6,550 nt of DNA. Source: Flavobacteriaceae bacterium. GTDB taxonomy: Bacteria > Bacteroidota > Bacteroidia > Flavobacteriales > Flavobacteriaceae. The position numbers and the translations under genes are program-made. Below are positions 1 to 6,517 of the stretch, piece after piece. The notes beneath the pieces are model-generated. The model saw only the letters and a list, made by a program, of their open reading frames with translations, ran no database searches and had not been told where the DNA came from. Location: positions 1-6,550 of the forward strand of contig NZDM01000060.1 of the NCBI GenBank assembly GCA_002690085.1. The letters are read 5' to 3'. The stretch's first letter is position 1. Each line of letters starts with the position of its first letter.

Positions 1-1
1 A

Positions 2-775
2 GATTTACCAAAAGAATTCGATGATTATAAAATCACACAAATCAGCGATATACATAGCGGTAGTTTTGACAACAGAGCCAAGGTTGAATATGCTGTTGAT
101 TTAATCAATGCACAAGGCTCCGATACCATTATGTTTACTGGAGATTTGGTCAACAGCAGAACTTCAGAGATGTTGCCTTGGAAATCCACTTTTTCAAAGT
201 TAAAGGCAAAAGACGGTATATTTTCAATTTTAGGAAACCATGATTATGGCGATTACACACGCTGGCTGTCCAAAGAAGATAAAATGAAAAATTTTAAGGA
301 CATGATTGAGCTTCATAGAGAGATGGGGTTTCAATTGTTGTTGGATGAAGCTAAGTTTATTAAAAAAAAAGGATCTCAATTGGCCATCATAGGTGTTGAA
401 AATTGGGGAAAAGGATTTATGCAAAAAGGAGACTTAAAAAAAGCTACTTTAGAAGTCAAGCAGGAAGATTTCAAAATTTTATTGAGCCATGACCCATCTC
501 ATTGGGAGTACAAGGTTATTGAGGATCAATTACACTACCACCTCACCCTATCTGGGCATACTCACGGTATGCAATTTGGAATAGAAATCCCAGGCTTTAT
601 TAAATGGAGCCCCATAAAATGGCGTTACAAATATTGGGCAGGTCTATATGAAAAAGCAGGTCAAGTTTTGAATGTGAATCGTGGGTTTGGTTACTTGGCT
701 TTTCCCGGGCGTGTTGGTATTTGGCCAGAAATTACCGTTATCAAATTAAAAAAGGGCAAACCTCATCTTGGTTAG
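2..775 (+). CDS. Metallophosphoesterase, YkuE-like (5'-truncated by window edge)
   Basis: The reading frame is open from base 2, so the gene starts upstream; the ATG at 131 is internal, because conserved motif I lies before it. The visible 257 residues carry the full calcineurin-like metal-binding set: DIH (Asp16, His18), GDLVN (Asp48), GNHD (residues 78-81), a later His in LLSHDP (about 163) and SGHTHG (His186, His188). The C-terminal stretch GRVGIWPEITVIKL is typical of this family. Such enzymes use two metal ions to hydrolyse phosphoesters. YkuE-type members are usually attached to the cell envelope, and flavobacterial ones commonly have N-terminal membrane segments, which would lie in the missing part here. 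The substrate cannot be told from sequence; lipid or nucleotide-sugar phosphates are possible. The gene is co-directional with the downstream thioredoxin-fold gene, 114 bases away. The family call is secure, the specific function is not. Confidence 0.9.
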   Translation, partial: DLPKEFDDYKITQISDIHSGSFDNRAKVEYAVDLINAQGSDTIMFTGDLVNSRTSEMLPWKSTFSKLKAKDGIFSILGNHDYGDYTRWLSKEDKMKNFKDMIELHREMGFQLLLDEAKFIKKKGSQLAIIGVENWGKGFMQKGDLKKATLEVKQEDFKILLSHDPSHWEYKVIEDQLHYHLTLSGHTHGMQFGIEIPGFIKWSPIKWRYKYWAGLYEKAGQVLNVNRGFGYLAFPGRVGIWPEITVIKLKKGKPHLG

Positions 776-791
776 TTTCTGCTAAAATCAA

Positions 792-830
792 ATTAAAAAA
801 ACCACTAAGGTTTAAATATCTTTTTTTAAT
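792..830 (+). terminator. Possible AT-rich terminator after the phosphoesterase gene
   Basis: ATTAAAAAAA (792-801) and TTTTTTTAAT (821-830) are perfect 10-base complements. A smaller nested stem, AAACC/GGTTT (799-803 and 809-813), competes for some of the same bases. The seven-T run at 821-827 would provide the U-tract. It begins 16 bases after the stop codon, the expected place, but the stem is almost all A-T and low-complexity, so chance pairing is likely enough to keep confidence low. Confidence 0.35.
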
Positions 831-831
831 A

Positions 832-862
832 TTGTATTAGAGGACTGTTGTTTTTACATTAG
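832..862 (+). promoter_or_regulatory. Possible promoter of the thioredoxin-fold gene
   Basis: A TTG at 832-834 lies 20 bases before TACATTAG (855-862), which matches the Bacteroidota -7 consensus TAnnTTTG at all but one defined position. Initiation would fall near 868-870, giving a leader of about 20 bases before the ATG at 890. AT-rich DNA gives such partial matches easily, and the site overlaps a 9-bp inverted repeat, so this is a candidate only. Confidence 0.35.
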
Positions 863-889
863 AAAAACAACCAGCACGAATCTAATATT

Positions 890-1186
890 ATGTCAAAATT
901 CGGAGATTTAATAGACGTTGCAGTTCCTGTTCTTTTTGATTTTTTTTCAGAATGGGACGACGCATCTAATGCCATGCATGATGTATTGCGCGATGTAGCC
1001 GCTGCCTTAGGGGATAAGGCCAAGGTAATCAAAATTGATGTTGACAAAAACCAGGCGCTCTCAGAAGCCCTTCGAATTAAAGACTTTCCAACACTTATTA
1101 TTTACAAATCTGGTGACATGAAATGGCGTCAAAGCGGTGCACTGGACGCCAATACGATTATTGGATTGTTAGAGCAATATACTTAA
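890..1186 (+). CDS. Thioredoxin-fold protein lacking the CxxC active site
   Basis: The gene encodes 98 residues with a thioredoxin layout: strand VPVLFDFFSEW (residues 12-22), a helix through about residue 40, strand KVIKIDVDKN (45-54), the conserved cis-proline loop DFPTLIIYKSG (65-75, Pro67) and a C-terminal strand/helix. The catalytic WCGPC is replaced by WDDAS (22-26), and the protein contains no cysteine. It therefore cannot perform thiol-disulfide exchange, and a structural, chaperone-like or partner-binding role is more likely. There is no signal peptide, so it is probably cytoplasmic. Length is close to that of ordinary thioredoxin, so it is not a fragment. The ATG at 890 starts just before the first conserved strand; upstream there is no Shine-Dalgarno sequence, as usual for this lineage. 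The 3' end overlaps the convergent DUF2723 gene by four bases. Fold assignment is strong; function is unknown. Confidence 0.88.
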   Translation: MSKFGDLIDVAVPVLFDFFSEWDDASNAMHDVLRDVAAALGDKAKVIKIDVDKNQALSEALRIKDFPTLIIYKSGDMKWRQSGALDANTIIGLLEQYT

Positions 1187-4100
1187 GGCATTATATCTGA
1201 ACCATCTGATCCGAAACTATTTTCTGGGCCTTCACCTGTGAACAAACGTAAAAACCCATTAAACTTTTCCATTTCAATTTTAATAAATCCTTCTTCTTCG
1301 TATAAACTAATGGTGTCTACTAAACTTTTATAGCGTTCTATATCAGAATAAATTGTTTCGATGTACTTAGATTGATTGCGCTCAGAAACACTGCTGTAGT
1401 AGGTAAGACTTTCTTGGTATTTCAAGCTCACATTTTTATAGAGGTTCCTGGCTTTTTCTTTGGCCTTTAATTCGTAATAGGCGCCAATGAATGGTTCTAA
1501 AAAGGTATAGTATCCAAAGATATCTACTGGCATTTTCTCCATCGCTAGGTCGGCGATTTCCTCCGCTTTTTCCAATTCATTTTCGTTGATAAGCGTTTCG
1601 ATCAAACGCGCTATATGCCCTCTGTATGTAATGCTGTTTCTTCGCGTTTCCACATCGTGGTAAACGTCTAGATCTCCACTGTTCCCCCATTTCCAGTTTT
1701 TAACCAACTGAAACATTTTTTCTGAATCAATGCGCCCCATGTCAAAAGGATTATTATCTGCGATAGGGGTTTTAATAGGCACTAATTTATAAGCAAATCC
1801 GTCCAATTGTAGATAATCTTTCATCCAAATATAGTCGTCATCACCAAACGCGCCCCCGCTAAAATAAATCGGGCGCTCCCAATTATTTTCGGCAATGATA
1901 TCCAACATCATTAAGCGGTTTTTATAAATGGCTTGATCCTCGATTTTAATATCGATATAATCCACAATTTTAGCGGCATCTTTTAGTGGTACAATGCCAT
2001 TTCTTAGCACATTTTCTTTGTTTACTGGAATTCTAACATGTTCTGTTGGCGCATAATTGGCGCCTAAGTCTTGATTTCGTTGTCCAGCAGTATCATAACC
2101 TTGTTGCTTTAGTACATGGCCATATTTGGTGCGTTTGTCGTCGCTGGTGACAAAATCTATAAATTGATCGATATCCAAGGTATCTTGGGTGACCACTTCT
2201 TTTATGATGTAATCTCGTGTCCCCCATTTGTATTTGTCGTGGGTAAGTTTTGAAGGGATGGGCTCGCTTTCATAAGCCTTCCGCTTCATTTGATCAATGT
2301 ACCAATCCACATTAAAAAGGCTGGTACAAACCACGCGAACATCAGTTCGAATGCCTTCAATTTCTTGAGCATACCATAGCGGGAAAGTATCGTTGTCCCC
2401 AATGGTAAAAATAATAGCATTGGGGTCACACGATTCTAAATAATTCACGGCCATGGCATGGGCTGTTCTTCTATTGGAACGGTCGTGGTCATCCCAATTT
2501 TGACTTATTAATATTCCAGGTACTGCTGCCAAACACAAAAGGCTTATACCAGGGGCAATAAGTTTTGATTTTGAGTATGTACTGAGCCAGTCATATATTG
2601 CATAAACGCCAATGCCAATCCAAAGGGCGAACACATAAAAAGAACCGACCACTGAGTAATCACGTTCTCGGGGTTCAAAAGGCCTCACATTGGTATAAAC
2701 CTGAATGGCAATACCTGTAAAAAGGAAAAACACCAACATGGTCCAAAATACTTTTTTATTTCTATTAAATACAAAAAATAAGCCGATGAGCCCCAATAAA
2801 AAAGGCAATAGATAGTAGCTATTTCTCGCTTTATTATTACTAACATCTCTTGGTAAGTTTTCTTGAGTTATTCCCAACAAATAGTTATCTATAAAATTAA
2901 TACCTGTCATCCAATTGCCATGCAAATCCATTTTGCCTTGAATATCATCTTGACGGCCAGAAAAATTCCACATAAAGTAACGCCAGTACATATACCCAAT
3001 TTGGTAATCAAAGAGGTAATAAATATTATCGATCAAAGAGGGTTTTTCAATGTCTAAATAGCGTCCATAGGTTCTGAGAAAATTATGATAGCCTTCATAA
3101 TCAATTTCGCCTTCGGCCAAAGAGGCCTCAAAGGTATCGACCAAACTGCGAAATTCGTTCTGCATTTTGTATTCCGATTTTATCGAAAATTCTAAAAACC
3201 CACAGTACCGCATATAATTGACCGCATGTTCTGTGCTCCACATTCGGGGCAGTATAGAGCCGTGGTCTCCATTGTAATTTTGAATGGCATTTATATAATC
3301 ATTGACGACCACATATTTTCCTGCTTTAAGGTCTTTTTCATATTTGGGTTTATCGTCTGTAAAGGGCTGATTCTCGTCTAAACCTGCATATTGATCCGTA
3401 AATTGTGGGCCATAAAATAGCCGCGTCTTTGGGTATTGCTCAAGGTTATAATAAGCCAACAATTCTCTGGCACTTGAAGGATTGTTTTCATTGACGGGTA
3501 CATTGGCATTCGCACGAATGGGCAACATCAACCAAGTCGTGAAACCAATGACAATAAAAGTCACACAGAGCAATCCTGTATTAAGCTTTACTAGGCCTTT
3601 ACTTTTTGTGTATTTTAGACCTAAGTAAATGGCCAAAACCAGTAGAATAAAAGCAATGATGGATCCATAGTTAAAAGGCAATCCAACACTGTTTACAAAG
3701 AAAATTTCTAAGGCACTAAAATAACGCAGAATATTGGGCGCTAAAAGTTTAAATACAAACAACAAAATGGCGACAACCGCTACATTGGCAATGATAAAAT
3801 TTTTAAGCGTGATGGTTTTATAGTTCTTAAAGTAATACAGCAGTCCTATAGCGGGGATGGTTAAAAGTCCCATAAAATGAACCCCAAAGGAAAGCCCCAC
3901 CACAAAAGAAATTAAAATAAGCCAGCGGTTGCCTTTTGGGGTATGCATCTTGTTTTGCCAGCGTAAACCCAAATAGAACATTACAGCCATTATCAAAGTA
4001 GCCATAGCATAAACTTCTGTTTCAACTGCATTAAACCAAAAGGAATCGGTAAAAGCAAAGGCCAAACTTCCCACAAAAGCAGCGCCCAAAATGCCAACTT

Positions 4101-4452
4101 GTGCGTTGGGATTAGATTCAGAACCTGACGAGGTTAATTTTTTTAGTAATAGAACAATGGACCAAAACATGAACAAAATGGTGAAGGAGCTGGCCGCCGC
4201 ACTCATCATGTTAAGAACCAACCCAATTTGCGCGGGTTCTGAAGCAAAAATCGAAAAAAATGCGCCAAGCATTTGGAATAAAGGCGCCCCCGGAGGATGA
4301 CCGACCTCTAATTTAGAAGAGGTTAGTATGTATTCTCCAGTGTCCCAAAAGCCAACCGTAGGTTCAACAGTCATGGCGTAGACAACAAAAGCAATTGTGA
4401 AAGCTGCCCATCCTAAAATTAGGTTCCATTTTTTAAAATTAAAATTCCTCAT
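1183..4452 (-). CDS. DUF2723 / GT117-family multi-spanning membrane protein, putative protein O-glycosyltransferase
   Basis: This 1089-residue protein has a basic N-terminus, then about eight hydrophobic segments in residues 10-311 (for example 10-29, 77-101, 120-136, 177-205, 217-237, 262-279, 293-311). A non-hydrophobic region of about 230 residues follows, then roughly four more segments (545-562, 569-587, 603-621, 631-649) and a long soluble C-terminal part. The first external loop carries FWDTGEYI (Asp37, Glu40) and GHPPGAPLF (51-59), the signature of DUF2723. Acidic residues in this loop are typical catalytic candidates in GT-C glycosyltransferases. The C-terminal part begins NWDDHDRSN and contains FTIGDNDTFPLWYAQEIEG (682-700). 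Residues about 955-1015 look like TPR-type helical pairs. Human TMEM260, an O-mannosyltransferase, belongs to the same GT117 family; Bacteroidota glycosylate many secreted proteins on Ser/Thr, so transfer of a lipid-linked sugar to exported proteins is a reasonable inference, not shown here. The ATG is followed by charged residues and the first membrane segment, supporting this start. The gene is monocistronic in view and has no Shine-Dalgarno sequence. Confidence 0.9.
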   Translation of the reverse strand: MRNFNFKKWNLILGWAAFTIAFVVYAMTVEPTVGFWDTGEYILTSSKLEVGHPPGAPLFQMLGAFFSIFASEPAQIGLVLNMMSAAASSFTILFMFWSIVLLLKKLTSSGSESNPNAQVGILGAAFVGSLAFAFTDSFWFNAVETEVYAMATLIMAVMFYLGLRWQNKMHTPKGNRWLILISFVVGLSFGVHFMGLLTIPAIGLLYYFKNYKTITLKNFIIANVAVVAILLFVFKLLAPNILRYFSALEIFFVNSVGLPFNYGSIIAFILLVLAIYLGLKYTKSKGLVKLNTGLLCVTFIVIGFTTWLMLPIRANANVPVNENNPSSARELLAYYNLEQYPKTRLFYGPQFTDQYAGLDENQPFTDDKPKYEKDLKAGKYVVVNDYINAIQNYNGDHGSILPRMWSTEHAVNYMRYCGFLEFSIKSEYKMQNEFRSLVDTFEASLAEGEIDYEGYHNFLRTYGRYLDIEKPSLIDNIYYLFDYQIGYMYWRYFMWNFSGRQDDIQGKMDLHGNWMTGINFIDNYLLGITQENLPRDVSNNKARNSYYLLPFLLGLIGLFFVFNRNKKVFWTMLVFFLFTGIAIQVYTNVRPFEPRERDYSVVGSFYVFALWIGIGVYAIYDWLSTYSKSKLIAPGISLLCLAAVPGILISQNWDDHDRSNRRTAHAMAVNYLESCDPNAIIFTIGDNDTFPLWYAQEIEGIRTDVRVVCTSLFNVDWYIDQMKRKAYESEPIPSKLTHDKYKWGTRDYIIKEVVTQDTLDIDQFIDFVTSDDKRTKYGHVLKQQGYDTAGQRNQDLGANYAPTEHVRIPVNKENVLRNGIVPLKDAAKIVDYIDIKIEDQAIYKNRLMMLDIIAENNWERPIYFSGGAFGDDDYIWMKDYLQLDGFAYKLVPIKTPIADNNPFDMGRIDSEKMFQLVKNWKWGNSGDLDVYHDVETRRNSITYRGHIARLIETLINENELEKAEEIADLAMEKMPVDIFGYYTFLEPFIGAYYELKAKEKARNLYKNVSLKYQESLTYYSSVSERNQSKYIETIYSDIERYKSLVDTISLYEEEGFIKIEMEKFNGFLRLFTGEGPENSFGSDGSDIMP

Positions 4453-4522
4453 GATCTAAATATACTTCTTGGCGAATTTAATAATAAATCAAATACTGGA
4501 ATTATTAATTTTGAGTAAAATG

Positions 4523-4553
4523 TTTGTGCAAACAAAGTTTTGTTCTAAATTTG
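4523..4553 (+). promoter_or_regulatory. Bacteroidota-type promoter of tRNA-Gln
   Basis: TTTG at 4523-4526, exactly 19 bases, then TAAATTTG at 4546-4553 is a full match to the flavobacterial promoter form (TTTG, N19, TAnnTTTG). Initiation would fall near 4558-4561, leaving a tRNA 5' leader of about 10-13 bases. A 14-base inverted repeat, TGTTTG-TG-CAAACA (4521-4534), covers the upstream element. Confidence 0.85.
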
Positions 4554-4570
4554 CATCCTCAACATAAGAT

Positions 4571-4643
4571 TGGCCTATGGTGTAACTGGCAACACGTTGG
4601 TTTTTGGTACCAAAGAGTCTAGGTTCGAGCCCTAGTGGGCCAA
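4571..4643 (+). tRNA. tRNA-Gln, anticodon UUG
   Basis: The 73 bases fold into a complete cloverleaf: acceptor TGGCCTA/TGGGCCA with one T-G pair, D stem GTGT/ACAC with an 8-base loop containing GG, anticodon stem TTGGT/ACCAA around loop TTTTGGT (anticodon TTG, base 37 G), a 5-base variable loop, and T stem CTAGG/CCTAG with loop TTCGAGC. The U1-A72 first pair is characteristic of glutamine tRNAs. The discriminator base is A, where E. coli tRNA-Gln has G. The CCA tail is not encoded (the DNA continues CAA), so it must be added by the CCA-adding enzyme. The gene has its own promoter upstream and a terminator directly downstream, so it appears to be a single-gene transcript. Confidence 0.95.
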
Positions 4644-4644
4644 C

Positions 4645-4680
4645 AAAAAAGCTTTAACTTCGGTTAAGGCTTTTTTATTT
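4645..4680 (+). terminator. Rho-independent terminator of tRNA-Gln
   Basis: AAAAAAGCTTTAAC (4645-4658) pairs with GTTAAGGCTTTTTT (4663-4676) over 14 positions with one G-T wobble. The loop TTCG (4659-4662) closed by C-G is the very stable cUUCGg tetraloop. The six-T run forms the downstream arm and the U-tract. The stem starts two bases after the tRNA 3' end. The opposite strand also has a T run, so it could act in both directions, but nothing is seen transcribing into it from the right. Confidence 0.93.
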
Positions 4681-4712
4681 TGGTATTTATTTCAATAATC
4701 TCTTAAAAAAGT

Positions 4713-4743
4713 TTTACAAATAACATTCAATCCCTTATATTTG
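4713..4743 (+). promoter_or_regulatory. Promoter of the rimP-nusA operon
   Basis: TATATTTG at 4736-4743 is a full match to the Bacteroidota -7 element TAnnTTTG. Nineteen bases upstream lies TTTA (4713-4716), one base off the TTTG -33 element. Initiation would fall near 4749-4751, giving a leader of about 54 bases that includes the hairpin at 4770-4791. Its place right after the tRNA terminator supports an independent transcription start for the operon. Confidence 0.72.
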
Positions 4744-4769
4744 CCTCGAAGATTGAAAAACAAATAAGT

Positions 4770-4796
4770 GAGGGGACGGAAATGTCCCCTCTTTTT
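4770..4796 (+). terminator. Terminator-like hairpin in the rimP leader (candidate attenuator)
   Basis: GAGGGGAC (4770-4777) and GTCCCCTC (4784-4791) form a perfect, GC-rich 8-bp stem. A further G-T pair (4778/4783) closes a GAAA loop, which is a GNRA tetraloop. Five T follow immediately (4792-4796). This is the form of an intrinsic terminator, yet it lies after the inferred operon promoter and only 12 bases before the rimP ATG. It may attenuate operon transcription, influence rimP translation or mRNA stability, or stop read-through from the tRNA unit. The structure is clear; its role is inferred. Confidence 0.75.
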
Positions 4797-4803
4797 ATAC
4801 CAA

Positions 4804-5268
4804 ATGTTTAGAGACACAGTTGCGGATTTATTAGAGAAGTGCCTACAAAAGCGCCCCGATTTATTTCTAATCGATTTTGAAATTATCGATGGAAATACAA
4901 TTCGAATTGTAATCGATGGTGATGCGGGAGTTTTAGTCGAAGATTGCATGTATGTAAGTCGTGCAATTGAGCACAACCTTGACAGAGAAGATCACGATTT
5001 TTCGTTAGAAGTGTCTTCTGCTGGAGCCAATACGCCATTAACAAAAGAGCGGCAGTATAAAAAACACATTGGACGGACTCTCAAGCTCGTGACATTTGAC
5101 AAACAAAAATACGAAGCAGTTTTAACTGCAAGTGATAAAAAACACATTGTTTTGGAATGGAAGGCTCGAGAGCCCAAACCCATTGGAAAAGGAAAAGTTA
5201 CAGTTCAAAAAAGAGCCACTATTGCTTACCAAGACATAGAAAAGGCACAAATAAAATTAGTATTTTAA
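4804..5268 (+). CDS. rimP: Ribosome maturation factor RimP
   Basis: The 154-residue protein is a small cytoplasmic factor needed for late assembly of the 30S subunit. The N-terminal alpha/beta domain (about 1-76) contains RPDLFLIDFEI, IRIVIDGDAGV, EDCMYVSRAIEHNLD and DFSLEVSSAG, all recognisable RimP blocks; the usual SSPG is SSAG here. The C-terminal SH3-like domain (about 77-154) contains IGRTLKLVTFD and a Lys-rich loop around LEWKAREPKPIGKGKVTVQK, as in flavobacterial RimP. I chose the ATG at 4804 because the conserved N-terminus begins there. An in-frame GTG at 4768 would add 12 residues encoded largely by the leader hairpin and is unlikely. There is no Shine-Dalgarno sequence; the bases before the start are A-rich. 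It is the first gene of an operon with nusA, which starts 16 bases after its stop. Confidence 0.95.
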   Translation: MFRDTVADLLEKCLQKRPDLFLIDFEIIDGNTIRIVIDGDAGVLVEDCMYVSRAIEHNLDREDHDFSLEVSSAGANTPLTKERQYKKHIGRTLKLVTFDKQKYEAVLTASDKKHIVLEWKAREPKPIGKGKVTVQKRATIAYQDIEKAQIKLVF

Positions 5269-5284
5269 GAATAAGAATAGAATT

Positions 5285-6517
5285 ATGGAAAATTTAGCAC
5301 TTATTGAATCATTTTCGGAATTTAAAGACGATAAACTTATTGATCGTGTGACCCTTATGACCATTCTTGAAGATGTTTTTAGGAATGCATTGAAAAAGAA
5401 ATTTGGGGACGACGATAATTTTGATATCATTATCAACCCAGACAAAGGCGATTTCGAAATTTGGCGCAACAGAATTGTGGTGGCCGACGCTGATGTTGAA
5501 AATGAAAACCAAGAAATTTCACTTTCAGATGCTCAAAAAATTGAGCCTGATTTTGAGGTTGGTGAGGACGTTTCAGAAGAAGTGAAATTATTCGATTTAG
5601 GAAGGCGTTCTATTTTGGCGCTACGTCAAAACTTAATTGCTAAAATTCAAGAACACGACAACACAAATATTTACAAGCAATTTAAAGATTTAGAGGGTGA
5701 AATTTACACTGCTGAAGTACATCACATTCGCCATCGGGCTGTGATTCTTTTAGACGATGAAGGCAATGAATTGATTTTGCCAAAAGAAAAGCAAATTCCC
5801 TCTGACTTTTTTAGAAAAGGAGAGAATGTACGTGGCATTATAGAAAGCGTTGAACTTAAAGGGAATAAGCCAAACATCGTTATGTCTCGAACGGCTCCGG
5901 CTTTTCTAGAAAAACTTTTTGAACAAGAAATACCAGAAGTTTTTGACGGCCTAATTACCATTAAAAATGTGGTTAGAATCCCTGGAGAAAAAGCCAAAGT
6001 AGCTGTGGATTCCTATGACGACAGAATTGACCCTGTCGGGGCTTGTGTAGGGATGAAAGGATCTCGGATACACGGGATAGTTCGCGAATTAGGAAATGAG
6101 AATATTGATGTCATCAATTACACCAATAACCTTCAGCTTTATATTACAAGAGCTTTGAGCCCAGCGCGTGTCACTACCGTTAAAATAGATGAAGAAACCA
6201 AGCGGGTAGAAGTCATTTTAAAGCCTGAAGAAGTCAGTAAAGCCATTGGTCGAGGCGGACACAACATTCGTCTTGCTGGACGTTTAACGGGTTATGAGAT
6301 AGATGTCTTTAGAGAAGGCGTTGAAGAAGATGTTGAATTGTCAGAATTTTCAGATGAAATTGAAGCATGGATTATTCAGGAATTTTCTAAGGTTGGTTTA
6401 GACACAGCAAAAAGTATTTTGGAACAAGACGTTAATGATCTTGTCAAGCGCACTGATTTAGAAGAAGAAACTATTGAAGACGTACTTCGGATTTTAAAAG
6501 AAGAATTTGAAGATTAA
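5285..6517 (+). CDS. nusA: Transcription termination/antitermination protein NusA
   Basis: NusA binds RNA polymerase and nascent RNA and modulates pausing, intrinsic termination and antitermination. The 410 residues show the canonical order: N-terminal polymerase-binding domain (about 1-130), S1 domain (about 135-200), KH1 with PVGACVGMKGSRI (250-262, loop GMKG) and KH2 with AIGRGGHNIRLAGRL (320-334, loop GRGG). A short acidic tail (about 345-410) contains one helical repeat-like segment, VGLDTAKSILEQDVNDLVK onward. It is shorter than E. coli NusA (495 residues) because the two full acidic repeats are absent, which is common outside proteobacteria. The ATG at 5285 opens the usual MENLALIESF start. 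The 16-base gap from rimP has no Shine-Dalgarno sequence, and the two genes are surely co-transcribed. infB is the expected next gene but is not in view. Confidence 0.97.
   Translation: MENLALIESFSEFKDDKLIDRVTLMTILEDVFRNALKKKFGDDDNFDIIINPDKGDFEIWRNRIVVADADVENENQEISLSDAQKIEPDFEVGEDVSEEVKLFDLGRRSILALRQNLIAKIQEHDNTNIYKQFKDLEGEIYTAEVHHIRHRAVILLDDEGNELILPKEKQIPSDFFRKGENVRGIIESVELKGNKPNIVMSRTAPAFLEKLFEQEIPEVFDGLITIKNVVRIPGEKAKVAVDSYDDRIDPVGACVGMKGSRIHGIVRELGNENIDVINYTNNLQLYITRALSPARVTTVKIDEETKRVEVILKPEEVSKAIGRGGHNIRLAGRLTGYEIDVFREGVEEDVELSEFSDEIEAWIIQEFSKVGLDTAKSILEQDVNDLVKRTDLEEETIEDVLRILKEEFED

Noticed and set aside
131..133. ATG at 131 as the start of the phosphoesterase
   Set aside because: The same frame upstream encodes the conserved DIH metal-binding motif at window residues 16-18, so the true start lies outside the window.
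2863..3057. Open frame of 64 codons on the + strand inside the DUF2723 gene
   Set aside because: It lies wholly antisense to a clearly conserved coding region, has no recognisable domain and no promoter or ribosome-binding context.
4091..4300. Open frame of 69 codons on the + strand antisense to the N-terminal part of the DUF2723 gene
   Set aside because: It is the complement of conserved membrane-segment codons, and the translated product resembles no family I know.
4457..4464. TATATTTA on the - strand as the -7 element for the DUF2723 gene
   Set aside because: It lies so close to the ATG that the transcript would be nearly leaderless, and the nearest upstream TTTG is 25 bases away, outside the normal spacing. 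I see no convincing promoter for this gene.
4768..4803. GTG at 4768 as an upstream rimP start adding 12 residues
   Set aside because: The added residues are encoded by the leader hairpin and its T run, are not part of the RimP family N-terminus, and the ATG at 4804 begins the conserved sequence.
4692..4976. Open frame of 94 codons on the - strand over the rimP leader and 5' end
   Set aside because: It crosses the rimP promoter, hairpin and coding start in antisense; rimP is unambiguous, so this is a shadow.
5722..5997. Open frame of 91 codons on the - strand inside nusA
   Set aside because: It is antisense to the conserved S1 and KH1 coding region, with no independent support.
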